A DNA stretch of 64,000 bases from Actinobaculum sp. oral taxon 183 str. F0552 (GTDB taxonomy: Bacteria; Actinomycetota; Actinomycetes; Actinomycetales; Actinomycetaceae): assembly GCF_000466165.1 (NCBI RefSeq), contig NZ_KE951439.1, positions 1 through 64,000 on the forward strand. Direction: 5' to 3'. The position numbers and the translations under genes were made by a program. The number at the start of each line of letters is the position of its first letter. The first letter of the stretch is position 1. Positions 53,394 through 62,210 of the stretch are shown here, piece by piece. Below the pieces are notes generated by a model. The model saw only the letters and a list, made by a program, of their open reading frames with translations, searched no databases and was not told the origin of the DNA.

Positions 53394-54524
53394 ATGGCAA
53401 ATCCGCGCAAGGCGGCTAGCGCTGCTCGGACGTCCAGTGTTGGAGGGCGTCGAAGGATAACCACAGGCGGCCCTCGCCGGATCCAGAGCGGTCAGAGCGA
53501 CGGCCCCCAGCGCCAACGCTACCTTGTGACCTTCCCGGCGGGGCTCGCCGCTTTGGTCGAGGAGTGCCTTCGGGCCGATCTGCGCCTGGTTTCAGTGTCT
53601 CACAGGGACGATAGCGCCCTGCTCTTTTCGACGTCGGCTCCGGCCGAGTCGGTGGCCAAGCTGCTCTACGTCAAGAATGCCTTTCAGCTGGTTCTGGAAG
53701 TGCCCCGGACTTCTTTGAGCGGTGCGGCCAAGGCTATCGCCCAACGGCTACGGCGATCCGTCTCGCCTGGCTTGGAACGCATGTCCGGTTTCCGGATCAT
53801 GGCGCAGATAGATGGCCAGTTGGAGCCGTTGGATCGCCATGCGAAAGGGACGCTGGAGCGTGCCGTGATGTCTGCTACAAGGGCGCGGGTGATGTCCCGC
53901 GGCGGCGGGGACGAGCTATGGCTCATCGGGAGGCGCGCCTTGGGGACCATCGTGCTGGGGCGTCGCCTTTCACGAGCGGCCAAGCCGGGGCCGGCCGGGT
54001 CGCTGAGCCCCGAGCTGAGTCGGTTGCTAGTGCGGATGTCGAAGCCGCAGGGCGGGGATGTGTTCCTGGATCCGTTCGCTGGAAGTGGAGCGCTTTGCAG
54101 GGCGCGCGCGGAATGGCCGGCCAGGCGGGTCATCGGGGTCGACCTGTACGCCGAGCCTCGTTTCGACAGCCCGAGGGCCCGCGCGCCGATCGAGTTCCTG
54201 CGCGAGGACGCGCTCGAACTGCCCTCGGTGGAGTCGGGTTCGGCAAGCGTGGTGGCGACGGACCCGCCGTGGGGGGAGTTCGAGTCTTTCGCCGGGTCGG
54301 CCCAGGAGTTCTACGCGGCCATGGCGGCGAGCTTCCGCCGCGTACTCGACCCGCGGACGGGACGGCTGGTGCTACTGGTCTCACGGAAGATGGAGCAGCT
54401 TGTGGCAGATGAACTGATACGTGCAGGATTCGAAGGGCCACGGCTGGTTCCGGTGCTGGTCAACGGCCATCCGGCGACTGTCTTGAACGCCTGTCCGGCG
54501 GAGGCGAGGGACGATGGCGGCTGA
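53394..54524 (+). CDS. THUMP-like RNA/DNA methyltransferase (Trm11/UPF0020 type)
   Basis: 376 residues. N-terminal part (RYLVTFPAGLAALVEECLRADLRLVSVSHRDDSALLFST) is plausible for a ferredoxin-like/THUMP region; the C-terminal half is a class I SAM methyltransferase with DVFLDPFAGSGALCRARAEWP and catalytic DPPWGEFE, the (D/N)PPY/W motif of amino-methylating enzymes. tRNA guanine-N2 methylation is a reasonable guess. Start at 53394 has GGGAG seven bases upstream. Confidence 0.78.
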   Translation: MANPRKAASAARTSSVGGRRRITTGGPRRIQSGQSDGPQRQRYLVTFPAGLAALVEECLRADLRLVSVSHRDDSALLFSTSAPAESVAKLLYVKNAFQLVLEVPRTSLSGAAKAIAQRLRRSVSPGLERMSGFRIMAQIDGQLEPLDRHAKGTLERAVMSATRARVMSRGGGDELWLIGRRALGTIVLGRRLSRAAKPGPAGSLSPELSRLLVRMSKPQGGDVFLDPFAGSGALCRARAEWPARRVIGVDLYAEPRFDSPRARAPIEFLREDALELPSVESGSASVVATDPPWGEFESFAGSAQEFYAAMAASFRRVLDPRTGRLVLLVSRKMEQLVADELIRAGFEGPRLVPVLVNGHPATVLNACPAEARDDGG

Positions 54525-54568
54525 CAAGGAGCCGGCCCCGGCCGGCAGTCATCGCCTTCATTCGAACT

Positions 54569-54934
54569 TCATTCGAAGCGCCCCCGCTCGCAGACCACTC
54601 GATTGCCCCACTCGGTCAGGGCGGCCAAGGCGGGAAGGAAAGTGCGCCCGAATTCGGTGAGCGAATAGACCGTCTTCACAGGCGGCTTGCTCCCGAAGAC
54701 TTCCCGTGAGACCAGCCCGTCCCGCTCCAGCTGCCTGAGCTGGTTGCTCAGCACCGCCTCCGTCGGCGAGATGAGGGCGCGCCGCAGCTCGCCGAAACGT
54801 TTGGGCCCGTGCTGCAGGTGGTAGAGGATGACCGCCTTCCACTTGCCGCCCACCAAATCCATGGCGACGCTGATGGGACACGGGTAGGTTTTCCCACCCA
54901 GACTCACGAAATCGCTGATGCATTCTGTTCTCAT
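54569..54934 (-). CDS. HxlR-family transcriptional regulator
   Basis: 121 residues: CPISVAMDLVGGKWKAVILYHLQHGPKRFGELRRALISPTEAVLSNQLRQLERDGLVSREVFGSKPPVKTVYSLTEFGRTFLPALAALTEWG, the full HxlR winged helix. The single Cys near the N-terminus (YPCPIS) is where quinone/aldehyde-sensing homologues are modified. Divergent from the NmrA-like gene with an operator between them. Confidence 0.93.
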   Translation of the reverse strand: MRTECISDFVSLGGKTYPCPISVAMDLVGGKWKAVILYHLQHGPKRFGELRRALISPTEAVLSNQLRQLERDGLVSREVFGSKPPVKTVYSLTEFGRTFLPALAALTEWGNRVVCERGRFE

Positions 54935-54960
54935 GGCCTGCGCCTGCCTTCCCAGGGTAC

Positions 54961-55008
54961 CTATCCGAAAGGATAGTTCTTGTTCCAGTCGACTCGCGGT
55001 TCCATACT
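54961..55008 (+). promoter_or_regulatory. Operator and promoter of the NmrA-like gene
   Basis: CTATCC-GAAA-GGATAG (54961-54976) is a perfect palindrome directly upstream of a -35 TTGTTC (54980-54985), 17-base spacer and -10 CATACT (55003-55008). The palindrome also lies just upstream of the hxlR start, so one site can control both genes. Confidence 0.7.
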
Positions 55009-55057
55009 GGCGTTTGCACACGATCATAACCCCCTGAAGTTCAAGGAGAATGCCGCA

Positions 55058-56011
55058 ATGCCCGCTGAACCGCTCATAGCCGTCGCCGGCGGCACCAGCA
55101 AGCAAGGTCGCAGCGTCGTCAGGACGCTGATAGACGACGGACGCTTCAGAGTGCGCGCCCTCACCCGCGATCCCTCCTCCTCTCAGGCGCAGAACCTCGC
55201 CCGGCTCGGCGCGGAAGTCGTCTCCGCCCCGCTGGCGCTGGGGCACGACGAGGAGTGGCTCGCCGCTTTCGTCGGCGCGGACGGCGCCTTCCTGATGACC
55301 CCGCCCATCGCGCCGGAAGGCTCGCGCGAATACGAACTGGGGTGCCGCCTGGCGGACGCCGCCGTGCGGGCGGGCGTCGGACGCCTCGTGTTCAGCACCC
55401 TCGAAAACGTCGACGAGATCTCAGGCGGGCAATGGTTCGCCCCTCACTTCACCGATAAGGCCCGGATCGCCGACTACATCCGCACGCTGCCCGTGACCTG
55501 CGCCTTCGTCATGCTCTCCTTCTTCTTCACCAATCTGCTGGAGTACTACGTGCCACGCAGGGAAGGCGACTCGCTCATTCTGCCCGTCTACCTTCCCGAG
55601 GATTTCCGGGCGCCCTTCGTGGACCCGCTGACGGCCACCGGCCCGGCGGTACTCGAAATCCTCTCCCACCCCGAGGCCTACCGGGGCCGAACGCTCCCGC
55701 TCGTCGGCGACATCGTCTCGCCCCGCGAGATGATCGAGACCTTCCAGCGGGTCACCGGCGTGAAGGCCGAGTACGGCGATGCGTTCACGCGCGAGGGTCT
55801 GCTCCACTACTTCCCCGAACTCGCCGCCGAATCGCAGGCGAAGGAGATCCTGGGCATGGTCAACTACACGGTGAACTACGGGTATTTCAGGCCGGGACGC
55901 GACTTGGAATGGAGCCGCCGCCTAACCCCGGGCACCCTCACTTGGGAGCAGTTCCTGCGCGCCACCGGATGGCGCGGCGAGCGCACCCCCTTCGGCGGCT
56001 CGCATAGCTGA
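55058..56011 (+). CDS. NmrA-family NAD(P)-binding protein (atypical SDR)
   Basis: 317 residues. Rossmann start LIAVAGGTSKQGRSVVRTLIDDG, then VRALTRDPSSSQAQNLARLGAEVVSA, GAFLMTPP and RLVFSTLENV. NmrA/HSCARG-like proteins sense NADP redox state or reduce quinones. Start at 55058 behind AAGGAG. Paired divergently with hxlR, a common arrangement for stress-induced reductases. Confidence 0.9.
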   Translation: MPAEPLIAVAGGTSKQGRSVVRTLIDDGRFRVRALTRDPSSSQAQNLARLGAEVVSAPLALGHDEEWLAAFVGADGAFLMTPPIAPEGSREYELGCRLADAAVRAGVGRLVFSTLENVDEISGGQWFAPHFTDKARIADYIRTLPVTCAFVMLSFFFTNLLEYYVPRREGDSLILPVYLPEDFRAPFVDPLTATGPAVLEILSHPEAYRGRTLPLVGDIVSPREMIETFQRVTGVKAEYGDAFTREGLLHYFPELAAESQAKEILGMVNYTVNYGYFRPGRDLEWSRRLTPGTLTWEQFLRATGWRGERTPFGGSHS

Positions 56012-56144
56012 ACGGGGATTAGATGTGTATGGGTAACTCTGAATGGGTATGAGGGGTTGACCTGCGGGGCTTCCGGATCGCATCCTGTTGGCAGCCACTT
56101 CCAGCGCTCATTTCGCACAGCCAGAACAACCTGAGGAATCCACC

Positions 56145-57512
56145 GTGTTCAACAATTCGCACTCCCCGATCCCGTCCGTCCGCCCGGTCGGCCAGCACCT
56201 TCAACAGGCCCGGGGCCTGGGAGGAATCCGAATCCTCCAGCGGGCTCGGCGGCGTCGGCGTTTCCCGCGTCCTCGATCCTCCCGGCTCGGCCTTCTCTCA
56301 GCGATCGCGATGATCCTGACCGTGGCCGACGTCGGTGCCACGGCCCACTCCGCTCAACGGCCGGCTGCTGTGCCGACCGGCCGCTACGTGGCCCTCGGCG
56401 ACTCCTACGCTTCAGGCTTCGGCGTACTCCCGTATGCCAAAGGCACCGACGTCGTCGGCGGCAACAGGTGCAAGCGCTCCGAGGGCGCCTACGCTCACAA
56501 GGTGGGCAAGCGCATCGACAGGGCGCTGGATTTCCACGCCTGCGCCGAGGCCCGCACCAAGGACTTCTACCAGGCCAACACCGCCTGGGGCGAGCCCGCC
56601 CAACTCGACCGCGTCGGCTCGTCCACCGGCCTGGTGACGTTCTCCATCGGAGGCAACGACGCAGGTTTCCGCAAGACCCTCACCGACTGCATCGGGGGCG
56701 CGAGGATATTCCCCTTCGTCACGTGCAGCGGCGACAAGAAGATCACCGACCCGGTCGACGCCGCCCTGGACGCCCTGCGCGGCAAAAGCACGCAAGAAGG
56801 CATCCACAGCTACGACGCGATCATGGCCGACATCCGTTCACGCGCCCCCAAGGCCGCGGTCGTCGCAGTCGGCTATCCCCACATGTTCCCCGTCAAGGGA
56901 GGGGAAGGCGGACTGATCCCGGGGCGCTGCGAAGGGGTCAAGAAGGTGGATCAACGTTGGATCGCGGCCAAGACCGATGAGGTCAACGCGGCCCTGAAGG
57001 CCTCCGCGCTGCGCCACGGCTACCTGTTCGCCGACCCGACCGGCGCATTCAACGGCCATGAGCTGTGCGGCGCCAAGGGATCGTGGTTCTACGGCCTCTT
57101 CGAGGACGGCCGCTTCCACCCGATCGCCGACGGGCACACCGCAACCGCCGACGCCGTCATGAACGCCCTGAAGGACGGAGGCGGCCAGCAGGGCGCCGCC
57201 CTCCCCGCCGCCGAAGAGCAGGTCCGCAACGCGCGGCCCAAGGGCGCCATGACCGTCGCCCGCAACGGCTCCCGGCTCTCCTTGGACGCGTCGGCCTCCA
57301 CCGACGCCGACGGGACCGTCGCCAAAGTCGACTGGTACATCCAACGCCCCGACGGCAGCGAAGAGGAACTCCACGGCGTGCGGACCGCCACCACGGTTTC
57401 CGCCGACCAGGCCGTCTCCGTCACCGCCGTCGTGAAGGACAACCGCGGCATGGAGGACTTCGTCACGCAGGTGTCGCCCGCAGCCAAAGGGCAGGCCAAT
57501 GGCGCCAAATAG
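56145..57512 (+). CDS. Secreted SGNH/GDSL lipase with C-terminal PKD-like domain
   Basis: 455 residues from GTG at 56145 (CTGAGGAAT upstream). A long Arg-rich n-region precedes a membrane helix (LGLLSAIAMILTVADVGATAHSA), so it is a signal peptide or anchor. Catalytic blocks: ALGDSYASGFG (nucleophile Ser), FSIGGNDAGF (Gly and Asn oxyanion), and DGRFHPIADGH (Asp-x-x-His). The last 110 residues (RLSLDASASTDADGTVAKVDWYIQRPDGSEEEL...VVKDNRGMEDFVTQVSP) form a PKD/Ig-like domain. Likely an extracellular lipid esterase. Confidence 0.9.
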   Translation: MFNNSHSPIPSVRPVGQHLQQARGLGGIRILQRARRRRRFPRPRSSRLGLLSAIAMILTVADVGATAHSAQRPAAVPTGRYVALGDSYASGFGVLPYAKGTDVVGGNRCKRSEGAYAHKVGKRIDRALDFHACAEARTKDFYQANTAWGEPAQLDRVGSSTGLVTFSIGGNDAGFRKTLTDCIGGARIFPFVTCSGDKKITDPVDAALDALRGKSTQEGIHSYDAIMADIRSRAPKAAVVAVGYPHMFPVKGGEGGLIPGRCEGVKKVDQRWIAAKTDEVNAALKASALRHGYLFADPTGAFNGHELCGAKGSWFYGLFEDGRFHPIADGHTATADAVMNALKDGGGQQGAALPAAEEQVRNARPKGAMTVARNGSRLSLDASASTDADGTVAKVDWYIQRPDGSEEELHGVRTATTVSADQAVSVTAVVKDNRGMEDFVTQVSPAAKGQANGAK

Positions 57513-57571
57513 CCCGGGAAGCCCCCGGGCGGGCCTGGCGAGCAGCGGTTCGCCCTCCTAAGGGGATTGCG

Positions 57572-58399
57572 ATGTCCGAGCATTCTCCACACGGCCGCAT
57601 GAGCGCCCGGTACACCCATGGACACGGCCCGGCGGTGCTCGAAGGGCACTCGCGCCGCGGCGCCTTGGATTCGGCGGGATATCTGCTCCCCCGCCTGCAC
57701 CCCGGTATGGACCTGCTCGACGTCGGATGCGGGCCGGCGTCCATCACCGCCGATCTCGCCGAGCTCGTGGCGCCCGGACGGGTCGTGGCGCTCGACGCCT
57801 CTCCCGCCGCGTTGGAGGCGGCCCGGGCCACGCTTGAGTCGCGGGGCCTCCTGGACCGAGTCGAACTGGCCGCCGGCGACGTATTCGCTCTGCCCTTCGA
57901 GGACGGCGCCTTCGACGTAGTCCACGCCCATCAGGTGATCCAGCACGTGGACGAGCCGGTGGCGGCCCTGGCCGAGATGCGCCGAGTCGCCCGCCCCGGC
58001 GGGACGGTCGCGGTGCGCGACGCCGTCTACTCGGCCATGAGCTGGTTCCCGCGGCCCGAAGGCATGGACCTGTGGCTTTCCGTCTATACGGCCACCGCCC
58101 GGGCCAACGGCGGCGAGCCCGACGCCGGAAGCAGGCTGCTGGCATGGACGCGCCAGGCGGGGCTGACGCAGGTGGTCGCCTCGGCCTCGACCTGGTGCTT
58201 CGCCACGGAGCGAGATCGCGAATGGTGGTCGGCCACATGGGCCGAGCGGTGCCTGACTTCGTTCGGCCCGCAGGCGTGCGAGATCGGTTTGGCGACGGCC
58301 GACGACCTCGAGGCGATGGCCGAAGGATGGCGGCAGTGGGGTGCAAGCGAGGACGGGTGGTTCACCGTGGTCCACGGAGAAATCCTCGGTAGTGCGTGA
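57572..58399 (+). CDS. SAM-dependent methyltransferase (UbiE/Methyltransf_11 type)
   Basis: 275 residues. MDLLDVGCGPASITADLAELVAPGRVVALDASPAALEAAR (motif I and the acidic ribose-binding residue), GDVFALPFEDGAFDVVHAHQVIQHV and MRRVARPGGTVAVRD. Substrate unknown. AAGGGGA precedes the ATG. Last normal gene before the decayed XRE-ImmA module. Confidence 0.88.
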   Translation: MSEHSPHGRMSARYTHGHGPAVLEGHSRRGALDSAGYLLPRLHPGMDLLDVGCGPASITADLAELVAPGRVVALDASPAALEAARATLESRGLLDRVELAAGDVFALPFEDGAFDVVHAHQVIQHVDEPVAALAEMRRVARPGGTVAVRDAVYSAMSWFPRPEGMDLWLSVYTATARANGGEPDAGSRLLAWTRQAGLTQVVASASTWCFATERDREWWSATWAERCLTSFGPQACEIGLATADDLEAMAEGWRQWGASEDGWFTVVHGEILGSA

Positions 58400-58525
58400 T
58401 TGTAACGAACTCAACTCCAGCAGGGAAGGCTCATCAGGTTCGTCTTCTTCAACGGCAGAAGTCCGTCGTCAAGCTCTTTTAAACGCAGGTAAATGTTTCT
58501 CATGGCTGCCCTATCCGATAGATGC

Positions 58526-58792
58526 TCACCTACCGTCGCTACTTCGTTCGACTGCTATCGATAACCCTTTTGCCACATCATCGAAAAGAATATGCAGGAG
58601 TCTCGGCGGTAATTTTCTCCAGACGCGTCCTGCAGCTGAAAAGCGCTTATCCTGGCGCGCTTTTCGAAGGACTTCCTCCTCTACAGCTTCTGGTGCATTC
58701 AAAGCTCCTAAAACGCTGAAAAGTAATCTTTCCTTATTTATAGAAAAGAAGTTGATGCTCGGTCCTGCATAGATAATGGCATACCCACTCAT
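58526..58792 (-). pseudogene. Truncated PIN-like protein of an XRE-ImmA module
   Basis: 88 residues: YAIIYAGPSINFFSINKERLLFSVLGALNAPEAVEEEVLRKARQDKRFSAAGRVWRKL...LHILFDDVAKGLSIAVERS. The pattern (hydrophobic strand with GPS, then L..V.G.L.AP..V..EVL.KA) resembles PIN-like toxins that I recall downstream of XRE/ImmA pairs in actinobacteria. The catalytic C-terminal half is missing: the frame stops soon after and homology is not picked up convincingly in other frames. So it is probably a 3'-truncated remnant. Family call is tentative. Confidence 0.45.
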
Positions 58793-58806
58793 GTGGGATT
58801 TTCTGG

Positions 58807-59613
58807 TTAGTCAATGTCTAAACAGCTCAAATCCACGGTGACGGGTGGTAGATCTGCAGCCGACACCCGAGGTATTTCGAGCGGAGAGGGCGTGATTCCG
58901 GCCTTTGAGAGTTCCTCGACTGCGTTTTCGACGCTGCCCCCCCTAAGTGTGGCGATGGCTTGAGCTGTTACGACGCCTTCCCTGTAGCCGGAAATTGCGC
59001 GCGCAAGTAGGTGTTGCGGTGCGCGTGAGCGGTTGGAACCGTCCTAGAGGGACTCGTACTGATCTTTCCATCCGAACTGCGTAGCTAGTTGGAGTGTGTT
59101 TATCGCCATCCACTGCTTTTTGATTGAAACATCGATGTATTGACATTCGCAGAGAGCAATGGCGGCAATCGCCGGGGAGACCAGAAAACTTTGCACGACG
59201 GCGGACAGATCGGCTGTGGATAAGGATTTTCGATTCCCGAGCAATTCTCTTAAGCCGTCTTCAGGTAGAAGCAAATGACGTGCAAATGCATCTGCGCGTA
59301 TTTCTTGTGGACTGCGGGAGCCGAATTCTGTTTGGCTATTCCAGTCTTCGAACAACACGTGGGCAAGTTCGTGCGCTAAAGTGCTGCGCTGCCGCATTGG
59401 ATGAGGGGTTCGGGCGATGCCAATGAAAGTGACTTCTCGATCTGGGTCGTGCATAGTCAACCCGTGCTCGTCGGGATCTGCATCGATTATAGCCACATCG
59501 TGTCCGGTAGTTTGTTCGATAAGCGCAACGAGATCGTCTAACGGTTGTAAGCCTAGACGATGTTCGCGACAGAAAGAGATCGCCGCTTTTTTGGCCTGAG
59601 CTTCCAGGTTCAT
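58807..59613 (-). pseudogene. ImmA/IrrE metallopeptidase with in-frame amber codon
   Basis: From 59613 the protein has the zinc site LAHELAHVLFED and the downstream Glu in EIRADAFARHLLLP, typical of ImmA/IrrE regulators' proteases. It stops at TAG (59044-59046) after 189 residues, but the same frame continues for 79 codons with APQHLLARAISGYREGVVTAQAIATLRGGSVENAVEELSKAGITPSP, the usual C-terminal part of actinobacterial homologues, and ends with TAA at 58807. So full length would be 268 residues with one nonsense codon. The 189-residue product keeps the catalytic motif. It lies 10 bases after the XRE gene. Confidence 0.8.
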
Positions 59614-59623
59614 TATTGCGGTA

Positions 59624-59962
59624 TCAGCGAGACACTGCGGGAATCGCCTGATCGTCCAGGTAAGCGTCTAGTTCGATGAAATGAAGCAAACGCTGGCGCA
59701 TTCTCTCCATCATCGGACTATTCGTCGTTCGCGCGGCATATTGAATTCTCTCGGTGACGGAATTTCCCGACAGCTGCGCGACTGTGCATCCAGTGGCTTC
59801 GGCCATCAAGATGATCTCGGTCATCTTCGCTGAGCGTTTGCCGGAGAGAATGCGGCTGAGCGTCGATTGGGATATGCCGGTGCGGTCTCCAAGCGCCCGT
59901 TGAGAGAGCCCGGCTGCTTCGCAGGCACTTGCAATCGCCGCTCCCATAGGTGTCTTCGCCAT
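59624..59962 (-). CDS. XRE-family HTH regulator (antitoxin/repressor of the ImmA module)
   Basis: 112 residues: GAAIASACEAAGLSQRALGDRTGISQSTLSRILSGKRSAKMTEIILMAEATGCTVAQLSG is a full XRE helix-turn-helix. The rest is helical and contacts partners. Start at 59962 (ATG) with GAAGG; a TTG at 59983 is possible. ImmA proteases usually cleave such a repressor to release the neighbouring genes. Lower GC than the surrounding housekeeping genes. Confidence 0.88.
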   Translation of the reverse strand: MAKTPMGAAIASACEAAGLSQRALGDRTGISQSTLSRILSGKRSAKMTEIILMAEATGCTVAQLSGNSVTERIQYAARTTNSPMMERMRQRLLHFIELDAYLDDQAIPAVSR

Positions 59963-60141
59963 ACGAACCGCCTTCTGAATCAAGTCTCGTATTGTGATTC
60001 AGTCTGGCACGTCGCGGGGGAGTGCAGTGGAGTGCAGTCAAGCCATCCCGTCGAAACAGGGACGCATCCTCTGCGGTCAATCTCCGAGACGTCATCCGGC
60101 CTTGCCGCCGATTGCGGGGCAGGCCGATGCCCCCGATCGCG

Positions 60142-60960
60142 TCAGGTCGCGCTGCCTGTGAAGGTCACGACCACCTCGTACATGCCCTTCAGCAGGCGCA
60201 TGGCGGTGAAGCCGAAGCGAATCCCGCGTGGGAGCTGTGAGCGAGAATGGCCGGGAAGGTAGGAGGAGAAGTCGAACTCGATGCGCACGTCGTCTATTCG
60301 ATCGCTCCAGGTCCGCACGCTGTAGGGGTCCTTGACCCGGAAGGGCATGCGCGCGTCGGGGGTACCGTTGCGGTGGATGCTCTTCTCGCTGCCTGCGGTC
60401 ATCTTCGGGGATTCGGCGTCGTAGCACAGCCGACCGCCCGGGAAGCGCGTGCCGATCTCGCGCACGAGCGCTCTGACTTCGTCGACCTCGAAATAGTAGA
60501 AGACGCCGGCTGCGATCGCGATGAGCCCTCTGCCGGCGTCGACGTGGTCCATCCATCGATGGTCGGTCGCCGAATAGGGGAGGGCGACCTCGCGTTCGTG
60601 AGGATCGATCCAGCGGTCACGCGCCTGAAGCACTTCGGGGAAGTCGAGATTGTAGACGAGGGAATCGGGATCGACGATTTCGTGCACGATGCGGTCGAGC
60701 CCGCAGCCGATGTTCACGATCGCCGCACCGGGGTGGCCTGTGAGATAGGCGTTGATCTCGCGGATCGTCAGCAGATGACGCAGGCCGTAGACGGCGGTTG
60801 GAAAAGCGCCGAGCTGCTGCGCGGTGCTCCCCTCGGATTCCCGGATGCTCATCGCGTGCTCCGCCCAGGGGTCCGGGAAGAGGTCCGGCCAGCGGCGCGC
60901 GGCCTCGGCGCGGCCCATCAGCGGGAAGAAGAGCGTTTGCTGTACGTCGTTCAAGTTCAC
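60142..60960 (-). CDS. LCM-type O-methyltransferase
   Basis: 272 residues. Starts LNDVQQTLFFPLMGRAEAARRWPDLFPDPWAEHAM; the SAM region is AAIVNIGCGLDRIVHEI with VYNLDFPEVLQARDRW, the pattern of leucine carboxyl methyltransferase/polyketide O-methyltransferase-like proteins. Substrate unknown. GTG start with AAGGACT upstream. Confidence 0.87.
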   Translation of the reverse strand: MNLNDVQQTLFFPLMGRAEAARRWPDLFPDPWAEHAMSIRESEGSTAQQLGAFPTAVYGLRHLLTIREINAYLTGHPGAAIVNIGCGLDRIVHEIVDPDSLVYNLDFPEVLQARDRWIDPHEREVALPYSATDHRWMDHVDAGRGLIAIAAGVFYYFEVDEVRALVREIGTRFPGGRLCYDAESPKMTAGSEKSIHRNGTPDARMPFRVKDPYSVRTWSDRIDDVRIEFDFSSYLPGHSRSQLPRGIRFGFTAMRLLKGMYEVVVTFTGSAT

Positions 60961-61209
60961 GGAGAGTCCTTTCGATGGGGCGGCTGAGGGCGATGAGGCG
61001 GTTCCGGCCGTGGTGAGTCGGCGAACCGGGCGGATTCGATCCGCCGGGCTCGATGCTTGAACCCTGACTCCGAACGCCCTGAATGTCTCGCAGCGGCATG
61101 GTTGAGTCTAGCCGGAGCCGACCGAGCCGGAGCCGTTCTTCATGCGGCCATCCGTACGGGGCCCGTCGGCTCATCGAGTCCGTGGCTGCCGGATCGATAG
61201 GATTGCCCC

Positions 61210-62043
61210 GTGTACACGCCGCGCTTCGTCACCCTCCCTCCCGGGGCCGTTCGCCTTCACGACGCCCGGCTCGGCGAGCGAGTCGACCTCGAACTTCAGG
61301 CCTTCGCGATTGCCGACGCTCCGGTGACGCAGGCGGAGTACGCTGCGGTGCTCGGGCGGCACGCCGCGGTCAGGGCCGACGCCATTCCGAAGACGCCGGG
61401 CCCCCATCGTTGCGAGCCCGCGGGCGCGGCGCTGCCCGACACCCCCGTGCATGGCGTGACCTGGTTCGATGCGATCGGCTGGTGCAATGCGGCGTCGGAC
61501 CAAGCTGGCCTCCGACGCGCGTACCGCGTGGACGGCAGCTTCGTCGACTGGGCCGTGGACGCCGACGGCTACCGCCTGCCCACCGAGGCCGAATGGGAGT
61601 ACGCGTGCCGCGCGGGAACGGACGGACCGACATACGGGCCGCTTGGCGAGATCGCGTGGACCGAGGCCGACGACGTCGACGAGCCTCAGCCGGTGCGCGG
61701 CAAGGCGCCGAACGGCCTCGGGCTGTTCGACACCCTCGGGAACGTCTGGGAGTGGTGCTGGGACTTCGCCGACCCCGCGAGATACCGCGACTACCGCGTG
61801 CTGCGCGGCGGTGGGTACTCCGATCGGCAGTGGAGCGTGCGGGCGTCCGTCCGCCGCGGCACCGCTCCCGACACAACGTTCGAGGACCTCGGATTCCGCG
61901 TAGCGCAAGGCGCAGTCGGGAAAGCCGGGGCCGTGGAGGCGCAAGGCTGGTCGGCGTCCGACGACCGACGGCGTGCGGGCATCGGCGGATTGCTCCCCGT
62001 GGGATGGACGCCGTACCGCGAACTCCTCGAACGCGGAGGGTGA
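61210..62043 (+). CDS. SUMF1/formylglycine-generating-enzyme-like protein (no catalytic Cys)
   Basis: 277 residues with the FGE-sulfatase fold: PVTQAEYAAVLG, VHGVTWFDAIGWCNAASDQAGL, YRLPTEAEWEYACRAGT, GKAPNGLGLFDTLGNVWEWCWDF, RVLRGGGYSDRQWSVRASVRRGTAPDTTFEDLGFRVA. True formylglycine-generating enzymes have Cys residues in the RGG..(C) segment; here it reads RGGGYSDRQW with none, so it is unlikely to make formylglycine. No sulfatase is nearby. GTG start. Confidence 0.85.
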   Translation: MYTPRFVTLPPGAVRLHDARLGERVDLELQAFAIADAPVTQAEYAAVLGRHAAVRADAIPKTPGPHRCEPAGAALPDTPVHGVTWFDAIGWCNAASDQAGLRRAYRVDGSFVDWAVDADGYRLPTEAEWEYACRAGTDGPTYGPLGEIAWTEADDVDEPQPVRGKAPNGLGLFDTLGNVWEWCWDFADPARYRDYRVLRGGGYSDRQWSVRASVRRGTAPDTTFEDLGFRVAQGAVGKAGAVEAQGWSASDDRRRAGIGGLLPVGWTPYRELLERGG

Positions 62044-62210
62044 AACAGAAGCCTGCGTGCGGTTGCGGCGAGAACCGCGAGCCGGGCCCGCGCAGTGGGG
62101 CGGCAGGCACAACCCGAAGGAGACGACCTCATCGCACCACCCTAGGCGACGCGATTGTGGGAAAATGGCGGAAAAGCCGAAAGGCGACAGATGAAACGAA
62201 GGACGAACAG

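Noticed and set aside
58341-58772. Plus-strand 143-codon frame in the AT-richer region after the methyltransferase
   Set aside because: Ser/Arg-rich, antisense to the PIN-like remnant and overlapping the methyltransferase end; no homology seen.
39563-59046. Possible amber (TAG) recoding, because two genes have in-frame TAG with homology on both sides
   Set aside because: Intact genes here (ppx, the AlkD-like gene, ychF, the GHKL gene) use TAG as their normal stop, so the two cases are better explained as nonsense mutations.
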